The notes below the pieces were generated by a model, which was not told the origin of the DNA, made no database searches, and worked only from the letters and a program-made list of their open reading frames with translations. From positions 125,076,385-125,140,384 of the forward strand of contig NC_079487.1 of the NCBI RefSeq assembly GCF_020520425.1: 64,000 nt of DNA, read 5' to 3'. This DNA is from Spinacia oleracea (taxonomy: Eukaryota > Streptophyta > Magnoliopsida > Caryophyllales > Amaranthaceae). Positions 47,159 through 58,987 of the stretch are shown here, in pieces (position 1 is the stretch's first letter; the number at the start of each line of letters is the position of its first letter). The position numbers were made by a program, and so were the translations under genes.

Positions 47159-47528
47159 GGGCGTGTTCGCGGTAGAGTTTAAGGTTGCGAGTAGTTTTTT
47201 GGCCTATTCAAAATGTTATTTGTAAAATAGGTAAGTGTTTGGTATGGCAGAGGTTGAGGTAGCGGTTTGGTAGCTTTTGTGAAACGTGAAAAATAGTAGC
47301 ATTTGAAGGTAGCGGGTAGTGTTTGATAAAACTATAATAAAGTAAACAAAATATATAACTTTCATTGTATTTTACATTCTCAACCGCTACTTTACCAAAC
47401 ACTCATATTAGTTATCTGCTACTTAAATAGCTAGCCGTTACTCGTTACTATTGACCGCTACCCGCTACTTCAACAACTACCAGCTACTCAACCGCTAAAC
47501 GATACCGCTAGTTTCGCCAAACAGGGCC
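47159..47528. mobile_element. MITE with GGGCGTGTT...AACAGGGCC ends
   Basis: 370 bp. Left end GGGCGTGTTCGCGGTAG and right end CCGCTAGTTTCGCCAAACAG plus GGCC are imperfect inverted repeats, flanked by ATA on both sides. The interior has many GCTACC/GGTAGC words and GTTTGGTA/TACCAAAC inverted pairs. It could be a hAT or PIF/Harbinger derivative; the 3-bp flank favours the latter weakly. Confidence 0.6.
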
Positions 47529-47814
47529 ATACACGATTTTTCAAGGACGGAAATTAGTTTTTCAACGGTGGAAAACATTTTCTTTTGTAAAGAACGTTTT
47601 AGGTTACATCTTCCTCTCTTTTTCTCTCCTCTCATCTTTTGTATAACTTTTCTTGTAAGAAACATAACAAATTAAATTTATTTTAATAGGCAAATTTGAC
47701 AAATACAACCTAATAGAGTTCCCTATTTGTCAATAACAACCTCAAACTTCTAATTTTGTCAACTACAACTTTAAACTTATACATCCATTCTAAATTCACA
47801 AATTCTTATTTACA

Positions 47815-48105
47815 ATGGGTGTACAATAAATATTGTACACCAAAGTAAAAGTTAACCCAAAATGCTTAAAAGTTAAGCTTATATATGTAAAAGTTATCTA
47901 TTTTTAAGTGATAAATTTTTTCATTTTAGTAAAACTTATTTCTTCAAAACCACTAATAATGTATAAAATTAATCATTTAACCATTTAAAATATTTATCTA
48001 TCAATTTCTTTTTACTAATATAAAAGTTAATCAAAACTAGGTTAAAGTTACAAAGAAAATGGTTAAAGTTATCTTGGTGTACAATAAATTTATTGTACAC
48101 CTTGT
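47815..48105. mobile_element. MITE with palindromic ends (GTGTACAATAAA family)
   Basis: Each end carries its own palindrome: GGTGTACAATAAATATTGTA... at 47818-47841, and a perfect 26-bp palindrome GGTGTACAATAAA / TTTATTGTACACC at 48076-48101. About 290 bp in all. A diverged relative sits at 9072-9356. No coding capacity; superfamily not assigned. Confidence 0.6.
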
Positions 48106-48228
48106 GCGCGCAAGACCTTTTGTTCTAAATTACAACCCGGAGTCATTTCTGGCAAACTATCACCGAAAGATGATGTCATAATATTATTAAAAAAAAGTTA
48201 CATAATATCCAATTAGAAAGAACCAATT

Positions 48229-48396
48229 GTCTATTGGTTCAGTGGTGACTGGGGCTGAACTTGATAGAGAGAACTCGTGTTTGATCCCCTGCAACAACAA
48301 TTGGGAGGGAACTGGAACTTATCCACCCAGAACTCGCCCCGACTCTGGATTATCCTTAAGGGTGAACCGGGTGCTTACACCCAAAAAAAAAAAATT
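48229..48396 (+). mobile_element. tRNA-derived SINE
   Basis: About 168 bp starting GTCTATTGGTTCAGTGG, which contains an A-box-like TTGGTTCAGTGG. A B-box-like GTTTGATCCCC follows at about 48279-48289, and the element ends in a 12-A tail. The flanks AAAGAACCAATT (48217-48228) and AAAGAACAATTT (48397-48408) look like a target-site duplication. It is mobilised by LINE machinery in trans. The open frame across it (48227-48460) is not a gene. Confidence 0.75.
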
Positions 48397-48606
48397 AAAG
48401 AACAATTTTCATAGAAAATGTCAAAAGATTGTCAAATTCCTTAACCATGTCCATTTCTAACAAAATTCTCAACCTATTATCATTCACGTTAGCAAGCAAA
48501 TTGACTTCTTAATAACAAATCAGAGTCTGTATTCGTTTATGCGTGGTCATATTTGCTCGTTTATCAATCACATAAAAAGTGAGCACTCTACACATGTTCT
48601 GAAATA

Positions 48607-48865
48607 CTCCCTCCGTCCCGGAATACTCGCAACGGTTTGATTGAACACGCTTGCCAATGCACAACTTTGACCATCAATATCTTCAATTATATATTATAAA
48701 AACTTATAAAATATTAATATTTTGAAAATATATATTAAGATGAAGCCAACAATATATTATATGCTAACTCTTATTTTCATATACTATAAATAAAATAGGG
48801 TCAAAGTAAATTATGTGAATAGTGCAAAAAGTCAAACCGTTGCGAGTATTTCGGGACGGAGAAAG
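48607..48865. mobile_element. Stowaway-like MITE (family A)
   Basis: 259 bp between TA dinucleotides. Starts CTCCCTCCGTCCCGGAATAC and ends with its near complement. The interior contains TGCCAATGCACAACTTTGAC and TAAGATGAAGCCAACAATAT, nearly identical to the copy at 57672-57939. Confidence 0.88.
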
Positions 48866-49134
48866 TATTATACTTCTTACATGATAGACAAGCATTGAGT
48901 TTTCTCATTGTACATGTCCATTGACAAGAACTCTCCTTGGCTAGTTTCTCACCGTCAAAAATAACATAATTGTGTGCATAACACACCATGTATTTCAATT
49001 ACAATATTTCGTATTAATAGGCAAGGGCGGAAATTCTTGGAGTTGACAATTCAGAGCAGACGCTTGAGGCAAATGCTGATAAGCATTTTGGTGCATGACT
49101 TTATGTTTAGAGTTCCTACATGCTAGATTTTCAA

Positions 49135-52100
49135 TTAGTTACTTGATCCAAAGCCACGAGGACTAGGTCTGTTTGAACCTGAACCTGCATATTGCTTTCG
49201 TGACACCGATCTTTTCTTTCTCCTTGCAGTTCCTGGTGGAGCCTATCAGAGAAGAGAGACCACACCAATCAGTACACTATAATTCAGACTAACATCATAT
49301 CTAATTTTGTACAAAAAAATTCATCACAATGTCCATGGTAATACAATATGACTTGAGTTTTACCTTTTACTACCGAAAGAAATCCAGAAAGAGTTAAATG
49401 GAAGAATCAATTAAACACTTATCTCAATCCAATCAACAGGAAGAAGAAAAAAAAACACAGGAATTTACAGTTTTTAAAAAAGCTGCAGAAAAAACTGAGG
49501 CAAACAGATCACATGAGTAAGCATAATAGGGTTTGTAATTTCTGAAATCAAAGTTCTGATTTAATGTAAGCATTGAGGCACCTCTTTGAACAGACCATTT
49601 ACAGGATTCTCGAGTTTAACATGACATAATAGGAGAATACAAGGTATGAAGGCTAGAGATATTAGAATAAAGATTTTTGTGAAACCTGTTGTTCGGATTT
49701 GAGGGACTCTTCAAGATTGCTAAGGGCAGGAATAGATCCACCTTCCATTGCACCCATTAGACTCTTCATACGGACACGCATTTGGAAAATTTGAGCCACA
49801 AGCTGACTAACCTGGATCATGAAAATGAAATAAATCCTCCCTCAAAAAAAGAAAAAAGAAATAAATCCAGTTTGAAATGCTATTTTTAACCAAACTATTG
49901 CTCTCGTAGATAATTTGCTTTGCAATTTACCTGCTGTTCAGTTTTCCCTGAATCTTTGGCAACCCTCTTTCTCCTTACTGGAGATTCAGCCAACAGTTCT
50001 GGTTTCTCTCTTTCCTCTGTGAACACAGAAAGCAGCTTGAAAACATTAGAATGACATATAAACCAAACACACAAGTGATGAGAAGGGATCACTGTTAAAC
50101 GGGATCAAGTATTTCTGCGTAACTGAGTTCTACCACTCTTAACATTTAAATATAACATCCATCATCTGAACCTGAAAGAAAATAGCATGCTACTCACAGC
50201 GAATATCAGGCTAAACTAAGCATGTAAGCCAAGAAACATACTCATAGGATTACACCATAGAGAAAAAAAGACTCATCCCACAAAGACTCCAAATAGAGAT
50301 TTCATCTTGGTGAGGCCTTCTTAGCCAATCAAGTATTCAAGGAAGTAAAAACTGCAAAGTGACTCTAAGTTAAGCACTAATCAGGGACATGAGCATACAA
50401 ATGCCTTTCATTGGATCCATTTAAAGCAAGTTCGCACAGTTAGGGGAAAAAACAAATATCTGCAAGAAAGGTTCTGGCTGTTTGGATGACTTCTCAGAAG
50501 TACAGGGCCAGTATATGGAACAAAATATGAGAGAATGGAGATGAAAAAACCATTTAAAGCATGCATATAAAGTCCATGGATAATTAAATTAGGACCTGGG
50601 GTCATTGCTTCAATCATTGCTTCCATTACAACCAAGTTCTTTTCTGCTTCTCGAATTTGTGCAGGAGTAACCTGAAGTCACAAAATAAAATTAAAATGGG
50701 TAAGACGGTGGAAAAAGCTTAGCTTCATACATCTCATGTCCTCGACGGAGTGTAGAGAATGAAAAAAAAAATCTGTATAGATTCATAACCGAACAGCTTT
50801 CTCTTTTCTTACCTTAGCCATGCCTGGAATCATCCCAATAACCCGGCTAACGGAACCCATCTGGGCAACTGCACGAGTTTGCTTTAGGAAGTCATTGAAG
50901 TCAAACTTTGCACTCATGATCTTCTTCTGAAGGTTTTCAGCATCTTCTTGTTGCATCTAAAGATGGTTATGATGCCATGTTGAATTAAAACCATCAAGAA
51001 GTGTAAAATAAACCATATTGATGTATGACACTTACAACTTCTTGTGCTTTCTCCACAAATGAAAGAACATCTCCCATCCCTAATATGCGTCCTGCCATAC
51101 GATCTGGGTAGAAAGGTTCAAGATCCTCCATGCGCTCTCCTCGGCCTACTAGCTTGATTGGCTTTCCTGACACCTGAAATTAATGAAAAATCAACTACAG
51201 TAGCCGCACATGAACTTATAATCAGCAGAAAATTTATCCGAGACCAAGAGACTTAAACATTATTGCATGAACTATGAGTGACAAAGATTCAACTATCGGC
51301 ATGTCAACACTACGTGATCCGGACTCAGCTAGAAGTATCAGACACAAGTATGTGCCCAATGGTTTGCCATCTTGTGTAAAAATTCATGAATTTGGTCAAA
51401 ATATAAAGTGTCTAAATGTCAAATGAAAAGTTGGAGTAACATAGTGTGAGGAGAGTATGACAACATACAAGCCTGACAGGGTTCTATCCAAATCTAAAAT
51501 TTTGTGATAGGTGGAGTAATCCACCAATTTTATATTTAGCCAATATCACTCTATTTCTTCAATGTGGGATAACTTGCCCAATGCTCACATGTGGATTATA
51601 CTCTAAAGATAGGGTGTAAATACAGAAGAGGACATATAAGCATTCGAGCTAATTCCAGTTGCAAGCCTGAATATATGCAGAATACTAAAATGGGAGTTAA
51701 AAGTTGCTCTAATACACAAGGGTTCACAAAAAAAATGCTTCTTGTGAGTTCCTTCCTTATAGGGTGCATCACCAACTCAAAACCTTGAACTGGAAGCATT
51801 TAACGAGTAATACATGTTCCATTTGAAGGAGTATTACAAGATTCACTTCAAACCCAGACCAGCATAATGTGAAGTGAAAGAAAATTATCTCATAAAATCT
51901 TCCTAATTCGAGAAATAAGGGAGTGCTACGACGAATTCAATTGAGACGTCCAATGACCAATAAAAGGAGATTCGTTAACTCATTACTTAATACGATTCGG
52001 TGAAACATGATGGCTGATATTGACATATATTATTGCACTTAGATGTTGCATTAGGAAAATAAGAAGAAGCTCTCTTTTGATAGAAGACTTTAAGCATACA

Positions 52101-55100
52101 TTTTATAGGCATCATTACCTCTTTGACACTGAGAGCAGCCCCACCTCTAGAATCTCCGTCTAGCTTTGTTAAGATAGCACCAGTAATACCAATCTCGAGA
52201 TTAAACGTTGTGACTAAAGCTGCATTTTCAAATCAACCCACGAAAAAGGGAGTGTTAAACTAGGCATCAACAGCCTATTACCTTCATTATCCTAAATAAA
52301 CATGGATATAAATCCCAAAAGTGAACTTTATAGAGTCAAATAATTTCTTGCCCGGCAAAAGTAGCTACAAATGAGTTAAATGGAATACATAGATAAAACA
52401 AGCAACAGAAATTTCTGCACCTGCAGCTTCTTGACCAGTCATTGCATCTACAACCAGCAAAACTTCAGTAGGATTGACTACTCGTTTCACTTCTTTCAAT
52501 TCCTCCATCATTCCCTTGTCAATCTGGCAAAATTGAAGTTACAGATAAGTCTAGTTCATGAAGCCAACCATGTAATAGCAACTAGATCATGGAATTGCAT
52601 AAAAGCAACATCACCTGAAGTCTACCAGCAGTATCCACTATAACTACATCAAGATTCTTCTTTTTGGCCTCCGCTAAACCTTGCCTAGCTATATCTGAAG
52701 GTTTAACATCAGTACCTGCTGTATAGACAGGCACATCCACCTGTCACAAGCTTGAGGATAAACATGAGAGTGAATTTACTTCATTTACACAGAGAAAGCT
52801 GATATGGTGATTATAACTTGAAACAGTAGATTATTGGAAATCAAAGAAACAAATGCAAAACCCTAAAGTTTCACAGAACCAACCAAATAAAGTAGATTAA
52901 AATAGCTCATTGCAGAATATCAAAGACCTTGCTCAAAATCCAAGAGCAGCTTATATCAGTACCAGGACTATCACAGCACTGTTTTATCTTCTCTTTCAAC
53001 TTCTGTCATTATTTAAGGATCTTTTAAAGAACAACCATCCTTACTGACAAGGGGGTAAAGGGTGCATTAATCTTGATAACACTAGGCCACTAGTCCGCCT
53101 ATCCTAAACTCTAACGGGATTCAACATGCAATTCGCTGTTGTTGTGTAAGCATGCGATAGATTGTGTTACTAAATTACCTATTTTATGAGTACTTGAATA
53201 AGGGATATCTATGTTTCCATCATCAAATGGGAAAGATTCCAAACATATGCTAAATTCACAAAACAATTAGTTTTTCCAAGTTTGATCACTTCCACGGGAT
53301 AATGAGAAGCATGTCAATATATCGTTTCATATTCTGCATCTATAACTCAATACCAAACAGTACAAAATTTTACAATAGAAAATATCTAAGATAGTCTTCA
53401 GGTAAGAGGTACCTATAAAAATGTATGGGTTAAGGGGGTAAGAAGCATCTGAGCATGCAATGTAACCATGTAAGTTTTATGGTGACTACTGAATTCATCA
53501 ATATCAACTCATCTAGTTAAGTCCCAACATGTCAGAAATGGAAGAGCATAATTCGGCAAATTGAATTTCACTAGTAATGTAGTAAGTTTTCTCTTGGAAC
53601 ATTCAACTGTTTTGTAGCATGTTTTCACACACAAACAAAAAATATTAACAACATTGAGATTTTAGAGTTAAATCTCTTCATTGCGCCTTAACAAAGGTTA
53701 TTTGGATACCAGACGGTACAAGAAATTGAAATGTTGGTACTCATCAGATATTTGAAAGAGATTAGAGAACCACACATAATAAAGGGAATTGTAGGTCATT
53801 ACCTGCTTTCCCAGAATCACAAGTTGGTCAATTGCTGCAGGTCTGTAAACATCTCCTGCAATAAGCATGCAACTCTTCCCCTGAATGCACATAAAAATTC
53901 CACAATTTTTCCACACATTAGCACAACGGAAGAATGTGCAATACAAAAGAAGTAATTAGTAAGCTTGAGGAAGAAAGATTCATTTACATACCAGCTTCTT
54001 AAGATAAAAGGCCAACTTGGCTGAAACAGTTGTCTTCCCAACCCCTTGTAATCCTGCCAATAATATTACAGTGGGACCAGATTTCGAAAAAACGAGCTCA
54101 GAAACCTCTCCGCCCATTAACTTTACAAGTTCATCCCTCACAATCTGCAGCAGTAATCATGCAGCTAGGTTACAATATCAATGAAGGATATTATGTGCAT
54201 AAAATGAACGAACCATAAAATAAAGCCTTCATTGTTTCTATTTATTCAGAGTCAAGCGTGTGATGAACACTTCAGTACATAAGAACATGTTAAAAACAAG
54301 ATAAAAAGAAAGGGAAAGATACTTAAAAGTAGCTAAAGGGGTGGACTTCAAAAACATAAGTTCAGCAGATCGTACTTTAACCAATTGTTGATCAGGTTTC
54401 ACTCCTCGGATGACTCCAACTCCAACAGCTTGATCACTTACAGACTGAACAAACCTTCTTACAACTGGAAGGCTCACCTGTCATGACATGATACAACATA
54501 AAACCATGTTATCCAGGATCCAGCATGCTATCAGTCAACATTTACTACTCAACTGACAAGAAACTTACATCCGCTTCCAAGAGAGCTCTTCTGATATCTC
54601 GCATAGGTTCCGCAATGTTTTCTTTAGTCAGAACCTCTGTCGAAAAAAGATAAAAAGAACAAGGGTTGCATTAACTTCATCTCTTATCACACCGATGATT
54701 TATATACATGAGAAGCACTTTATGTATCCAAACAACACGAATTAACTATACTTTCATATCTTCAGACTTTAGCACACCAGACAAGTGAGGAAGAGACACA
54801 GGACATCATTCAAACAATAGCAGATCATAAGAAGCCTCTCTAGCCTAGCGACATTACATTCAATTATCAAAGCAGCAACAAGTAGTTGTGCAACTCTACC
54901 TCACTTCTTCCAAATCTAAGAGTTACATCACTTACATTACAAGTTTGCAACAACCAAACAAGGCAGCGGCTGAACTTTTTCGGGGCAAACAAATCCCGGC
55001 CCCCTCGAATCTTTATATAGCAGGCCACCCTTATTTGCAATAACAAAGAAACAATAGTTGTCCAACTACGCGTAACTTACATTAGTATAGCCAAACAAGG

Positions 55101-55969
55101 CAGTGGCATAACTATTTAGAGGGAAACGAAAACCCGGCTAGCCGGTCTCTTGAAATCCTTATCCATACACAACATGTATGGAATGCTACCCTCATAAGAA
55201 ATAACAAGGAAATTGGTCTAATCATTTAAGCAGCAACAGGTAGTTGTGCAACTCAACAACAACCAAACAAGGCAGTGGCTGAACTTATTCGAGGCAAACA
55301 AAAACCCATCCCCCTCAAATCTCTATCAATATAATGTGTAGCATGCTACCCTTAATTGGCAATAACAAGGGAATTGCCAATTGGTATAATGGTTTTGAAT
55401 TCCGAAATAATTGTCAAATTGTCCCAACATCGCATGACTAAGAATATCAACATGATAAAACAAATTCAAAACCAAAGCCAACCTTGCTAATTAAATTAAA
55501 TTAGAAAAATTAACGGCAAATAACTATTGTTTACGGAGTAGTTCTCTTTTAGTTGCAAAATTTTGACGAATAAATAAAGTACCTTGGCCTCGGAGTTTAG
55601 ACCACGCAGCTTCGAGGCCAGTGGTAAGTTGCCCGAACATCTCCGCACTTATAACCCCTCGTATGTCTCTTGTTGTAGTCACTGCCTTCGAATTCACTGC
55701 CCTCCATAACTCCCTCTGTCAATCAAACCCCAAAATTCTTCAATCATAACCAATAAAATCCCTAAAAGTTAAAATCAAAAGTTCAAAACCATTGGAAATT
55801 GTGAAAAGTGAGAGCTTACAGTGAAGGGGTTTCGGGAGGAGAGGCCGACGGCGAGAGTCGAACCAGTCCACGAAGAAGAGGGACAGTTGGCAGTTGTTTT
55901 TGCGGCGGACAAGAATTGGCGGGAAGGTGGCGCTAGTGCTGTGAAATGTAGTGCGGCAGCAGCTTCCAT
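49135..55969 (-). CDS. cpSRP54: chloroplast signal recognition particle 54 kDa subunit (cpSRP54)
   Basis: Fifteen exons: 55820-55969, 55583-55715, 54569-54636, 54376-54477, 53992-54144, 53803-53880, 52615-52740, 52421-52523, 52119-52219, 51036-51173, 50813-50956, 50596-50671, 49931-50016, 49686-49811, 49135-49242. Introns are GT-AG; phases close to 563 aa, against 564 recalled for Arabidopsis. A Ser/Ala-rich transit peptide ([20 protein letters not shown]) leads the N domain (about 75-165). The SRP GTPase domain has GLQGVGKTT (182-190), DTAGRLQ (264-270) and TKLDGD (322-327). The Met-rich M domain has [14 protein letters not shown]. The tail holds ARRKKR (534-539), matching the cpSRP43-binding motif. 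With cpSRP43 it carries LHCP proteins through the stroma to Alb3, and alone it aids co-translational thylakoid targeting. Confidence 0.96.
54870..55390. repeat. three tandem ~175-bp repeats in cpSRP54 intron 2
   Basis: Units start near 54872, 55049 and 55231. Each has a TAGTTGTGCAACTC-like start, then CCAAACAAGGCAGTGGC, then GGCAAACAAAAACCC-like and GCTACCCTTA / AATAACAAGG blocks. The middle unit is the most diverged. They lie wholly within intron 2 and do not touch splice sites. Confidence 0.75.
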
Positions 55970-56513
55970 TGAAAAGGATAGAGAAGAGAGGATCTTATCC
56001 AGCTGAAAGAAGAAGATGAACAAACCGTATGCTATCTGAAATCTTTCTATTTTGCTACTACTTGATGGTATAGTAGACTAGTATCCACGTCAACTAACGG
56101 TAGAATTTCAGAAATAAAATGGAGTAAAGAGGGTGAGTTTTGTTAGCAATCTTTGAAGTTTTACGCTTGTCAATACACAAAATTTGTGAACTATTGATAA
56201 TTGTGCACCAAAAAAACTTATATATATAAGCAAAAAATATATAAAAGAGGGTGAATTGTACATCTATATTTATAATTTACAGCGATTTCTAATGAGTACG
56301 AAGAATTTATTGGAGTTGACATGTTAACAGGTCTTCATACTCCATACCAATTCAGGATATTATCAATATTATGGATATATTGTTCACCCTTAGTCTTCAC
56401 TTCCCCTCCCTACTTTATTTACTACCAGGTACCAATCCATGATACTTTGATTTTTTACCCCTTACCCTAGTCGTCGATATTTACCTTCTCGCTACTTTTT
56501 TTCCCACCCACAT
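55970..56513. other. cpSRP54 upstream region
   Basis: Presumed 5' UTR and promoter of cpSRP54, then AT-rich DNA up to the CACAT duplication at 56509-56513. No gene seen. Confidence 0.5.
56085..56092 (-). promoter_or_regulatory. ACGT-core element upstream of cpSRP54
   Basis: TGACGTGG on the minus strand, about 115 bp upstream of the ATG at 55969. ACGT-core sites of this kind bind bZIP factors in many light-regulated genes; the role here is inferred from position only. Confidence 0.35.
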
Positions 56514-57589
56514 TGTAATACCCGTACTTTTATTATTTTTTAAATATAATTTAAATATATTTATAATTTATTAAAGTATTTTAAAAGTATTTATGTGATT
56601 GAATAAATCATATAAATAATAAAGGAGAATTTAATGCATTTAATATTTATTTTAATTAAATGTATTTTAAAGAAAGGAAAGGATTTTATTTAATTTTCGT
56701 AACAGAAATAGTTTTAAAATAAAAAAGATGGAGAATCAAGAATTAGGAAACATGGCAATTTAAGTAACCTTAAGTTTCCTAAACCTTACTTGAGGCCAAA
56801 GTAAGGGTTAGCATAAATATCCAAGGCTTATGAGAAAATTAAACTCTAAACTCAAATTGCCTCTTCCCTAAAATTTTATCTTGCCATGTGGACCGAAAAG
56901 GAGCAGCAACCAGCCGAGCCCCGTCCAGCCGGCCACCGCCCCTGCCATGCCCTCACCGCCGTCGCTCAGTCGCCGTCATGTTGCGCCTGCTGCCGTGCAT
57001 GCGTGGGCTTCTCTCCCCTTTTATCTTTTCAATTTCTCGGTTGTTATTATTAAAAAAAATAAAGCTTTGATTAATTTAATTAAATTTCATATTAGTATTA
57101 TTAATTTAAATTAATTAAAGTTATAGCTTTTATGTATGAATTTTCAGATTAAGTATTTAATCAATTTATGCATGTATTAAACCCCAAATTGTGGATTTTT
57201 AATATTTTTATTTGCATGAATTGCCTAGGGTTTTGACCATGGTGATTAATAGTCATGAATAATGGTTTATTAGGGTTTATAATGACTTTTAAGGTATAAT
57301 ATAGTTGCTGGAAATTTAAGTAAGGCCCCGTTTAGTTCACCTTATTTCTCCTGATCTGGTTTGGTCTGATTTGATCTGATCTGAACTTATTTTTCTGATC
57401 ATATTTGGTCTGATATGATATGATCTGAATTTTCAGAATTAAGTTTAAACAAAAATCTACATTTAATAATATTAAACGGCATACGTGTAAAATAAATGTT
57501 ACACAAATTTATAATATTGTTATTATTTATTTGACTTTGCTCATGATTTAACTATTCCTTATGTTAGATAGACCTAAACATGATCTAGA

Positions 57590-58800
57590 TAGAGGGGTTA
57601 TGATATGGACATATCAGTTCTGATCTGGATATGATGTGTACATACCAGTTCTGATTTGGGGATGATATGTACTCCCTCCATCCCTTAATACTCGACATGT
57701 TTTGAGTCTTTTGACCAGACACGCTTGCCAATGCACAACTTTGACCACCAATTTCTTTAACTACATATTATTAAAACTTATAAAAATATTATAATTTGAA
57801 AATATATATTAAGATGAAGCCAACAATATATTATATACTAACATTTGTTTTCATATAGTAGAAATAAAATAGGGTCAAAGTGAATTATGTGAATAGTGCA
57901 AAAAGTCAAAATAGGTCGAGTATTAAGGGACGGAGGGAGTACAAATTTGGTTATGGTCTGGATATGATATGGACAGATCGGTTCTAATATAGACATGATC
58001 AGTACAAATCTGGACATGATCTATACATCGAAGATTTGATCTAGACATGATCTGTACAGATAAGTTCTGATTTGGACATGATCTGGACAAATCAATTTTA
58101 ATCGAAATAAATCGGTTCAAGTTTGGACATGATCTGGACATATGGGTTTTGGTATAGACTTGATCTTGACAAATCAATACAAATTTAGACATGATCTAGA
58201 TATATAGATCGATTCGAATATATGGGTTTTGATCTACACGTATGGGTTCTGATCTGGACATGATCTTTGTATAACAATTCTGATCTTGACATGATCTATA
58301 CAGATCGGATTAATTCTGATCTAGACATGATTTATACAGATCAGACTTGACCTGGACATGATTTGTACAGATCAGTTGTGGTCTGGTCATGATCTTTACA
58401 GACCAATTTTGATTTGGACATGATCTGTACAGACCAGTTTTGATTTGGAGATGATCTGTACAAATCAATTATGATATGGACATGATCTATGTAGATCAAT
58501 TTTGATCTGAACATAATCTGTACATAGTCGATATCTAGACCAGTTCTATCGATTCTGATCTGGACATGATATGTACATATTGGTTATGATTTGAACATAT
58601 TGGTTCTGTATGGAACGAACATGACTTGTAAGGATCATTTCTGATGTAGAAAAGATCTTTGCAGATCTTAACATGATCTGGATATTATGTGACCATACCG
58701 GTTTTGGTTTGGATATATAATGGTTCTGATGTGTAAAAATCAATTTTGATATGGATATGATTTGATCATATCGTTACTGATCTAGACTTAATGGTTTTAA
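57590..58800. repeat. degenerate tandem array of GATCTGGACATGATCTGTACA-like units
   Basis: Dozens of imperfect copies of words such as TCTGGACATGATCTGTACAG and ATCAGTTCTGAT follow each other at irregular 20-45 bp spacing. The Stowaway copy interrupts the array. The open frames on the minus strand (about 57923-58192 and 58546-58743) merely translate these repeats. Confidence 0.75.
57672..57939. mobile_element. Stowaway-like MITE (family A), nested
   Basis: 268 bp between TA dinucleotides. Starts CTCCCTCCATCCCTTAATAC and ends GTATTAAGGGACGGAGGGAG. Interior nearly identical to 48607-48865. It is the innermost and thus youngest layer of the nest. Confidence 0.9.
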
Positions 58801-58935
58801 TTTGAACATGATGAATTTGAATGTTTTGTCAATGTTTTTTATGTCTTAAATAATAGATTTTAATTGTACTAACGATCCCAAACTTTTTTATTAAAGCAAT
58901 AATAGTAATAAAATAATAGTAATAATAACAATGGT

Positions 58936-58938
58936 GTA

Positions 58939-58976
<38 letters not shown>

Positions 58977-58987
58977 TAATAATAATA
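58936..58987. repeat. (ATA)n microsatellite
   Basis: ATA/AAT run with one AAC interruption near the right end of the 57324-59158 element. Confidence 0.9.

Noticed and set aside
48227-48460. 77-codon open frame
   Set aside because: It coincides with the SINE and its poly-A tail.
56881-57114. Pro/Ala/Arg-rich open frame inside the solo LTR
   Set aside because: It lies in the GC-rich part of an LTR, with an alternative frame equally open and no family features.
57923-58743. Minus-strand frames rich in Ser, Asp, Gln and Ile
   Set aside because: They translate the GATCTGGACATGATC array; the repeated peptide follows the DNA repeat.
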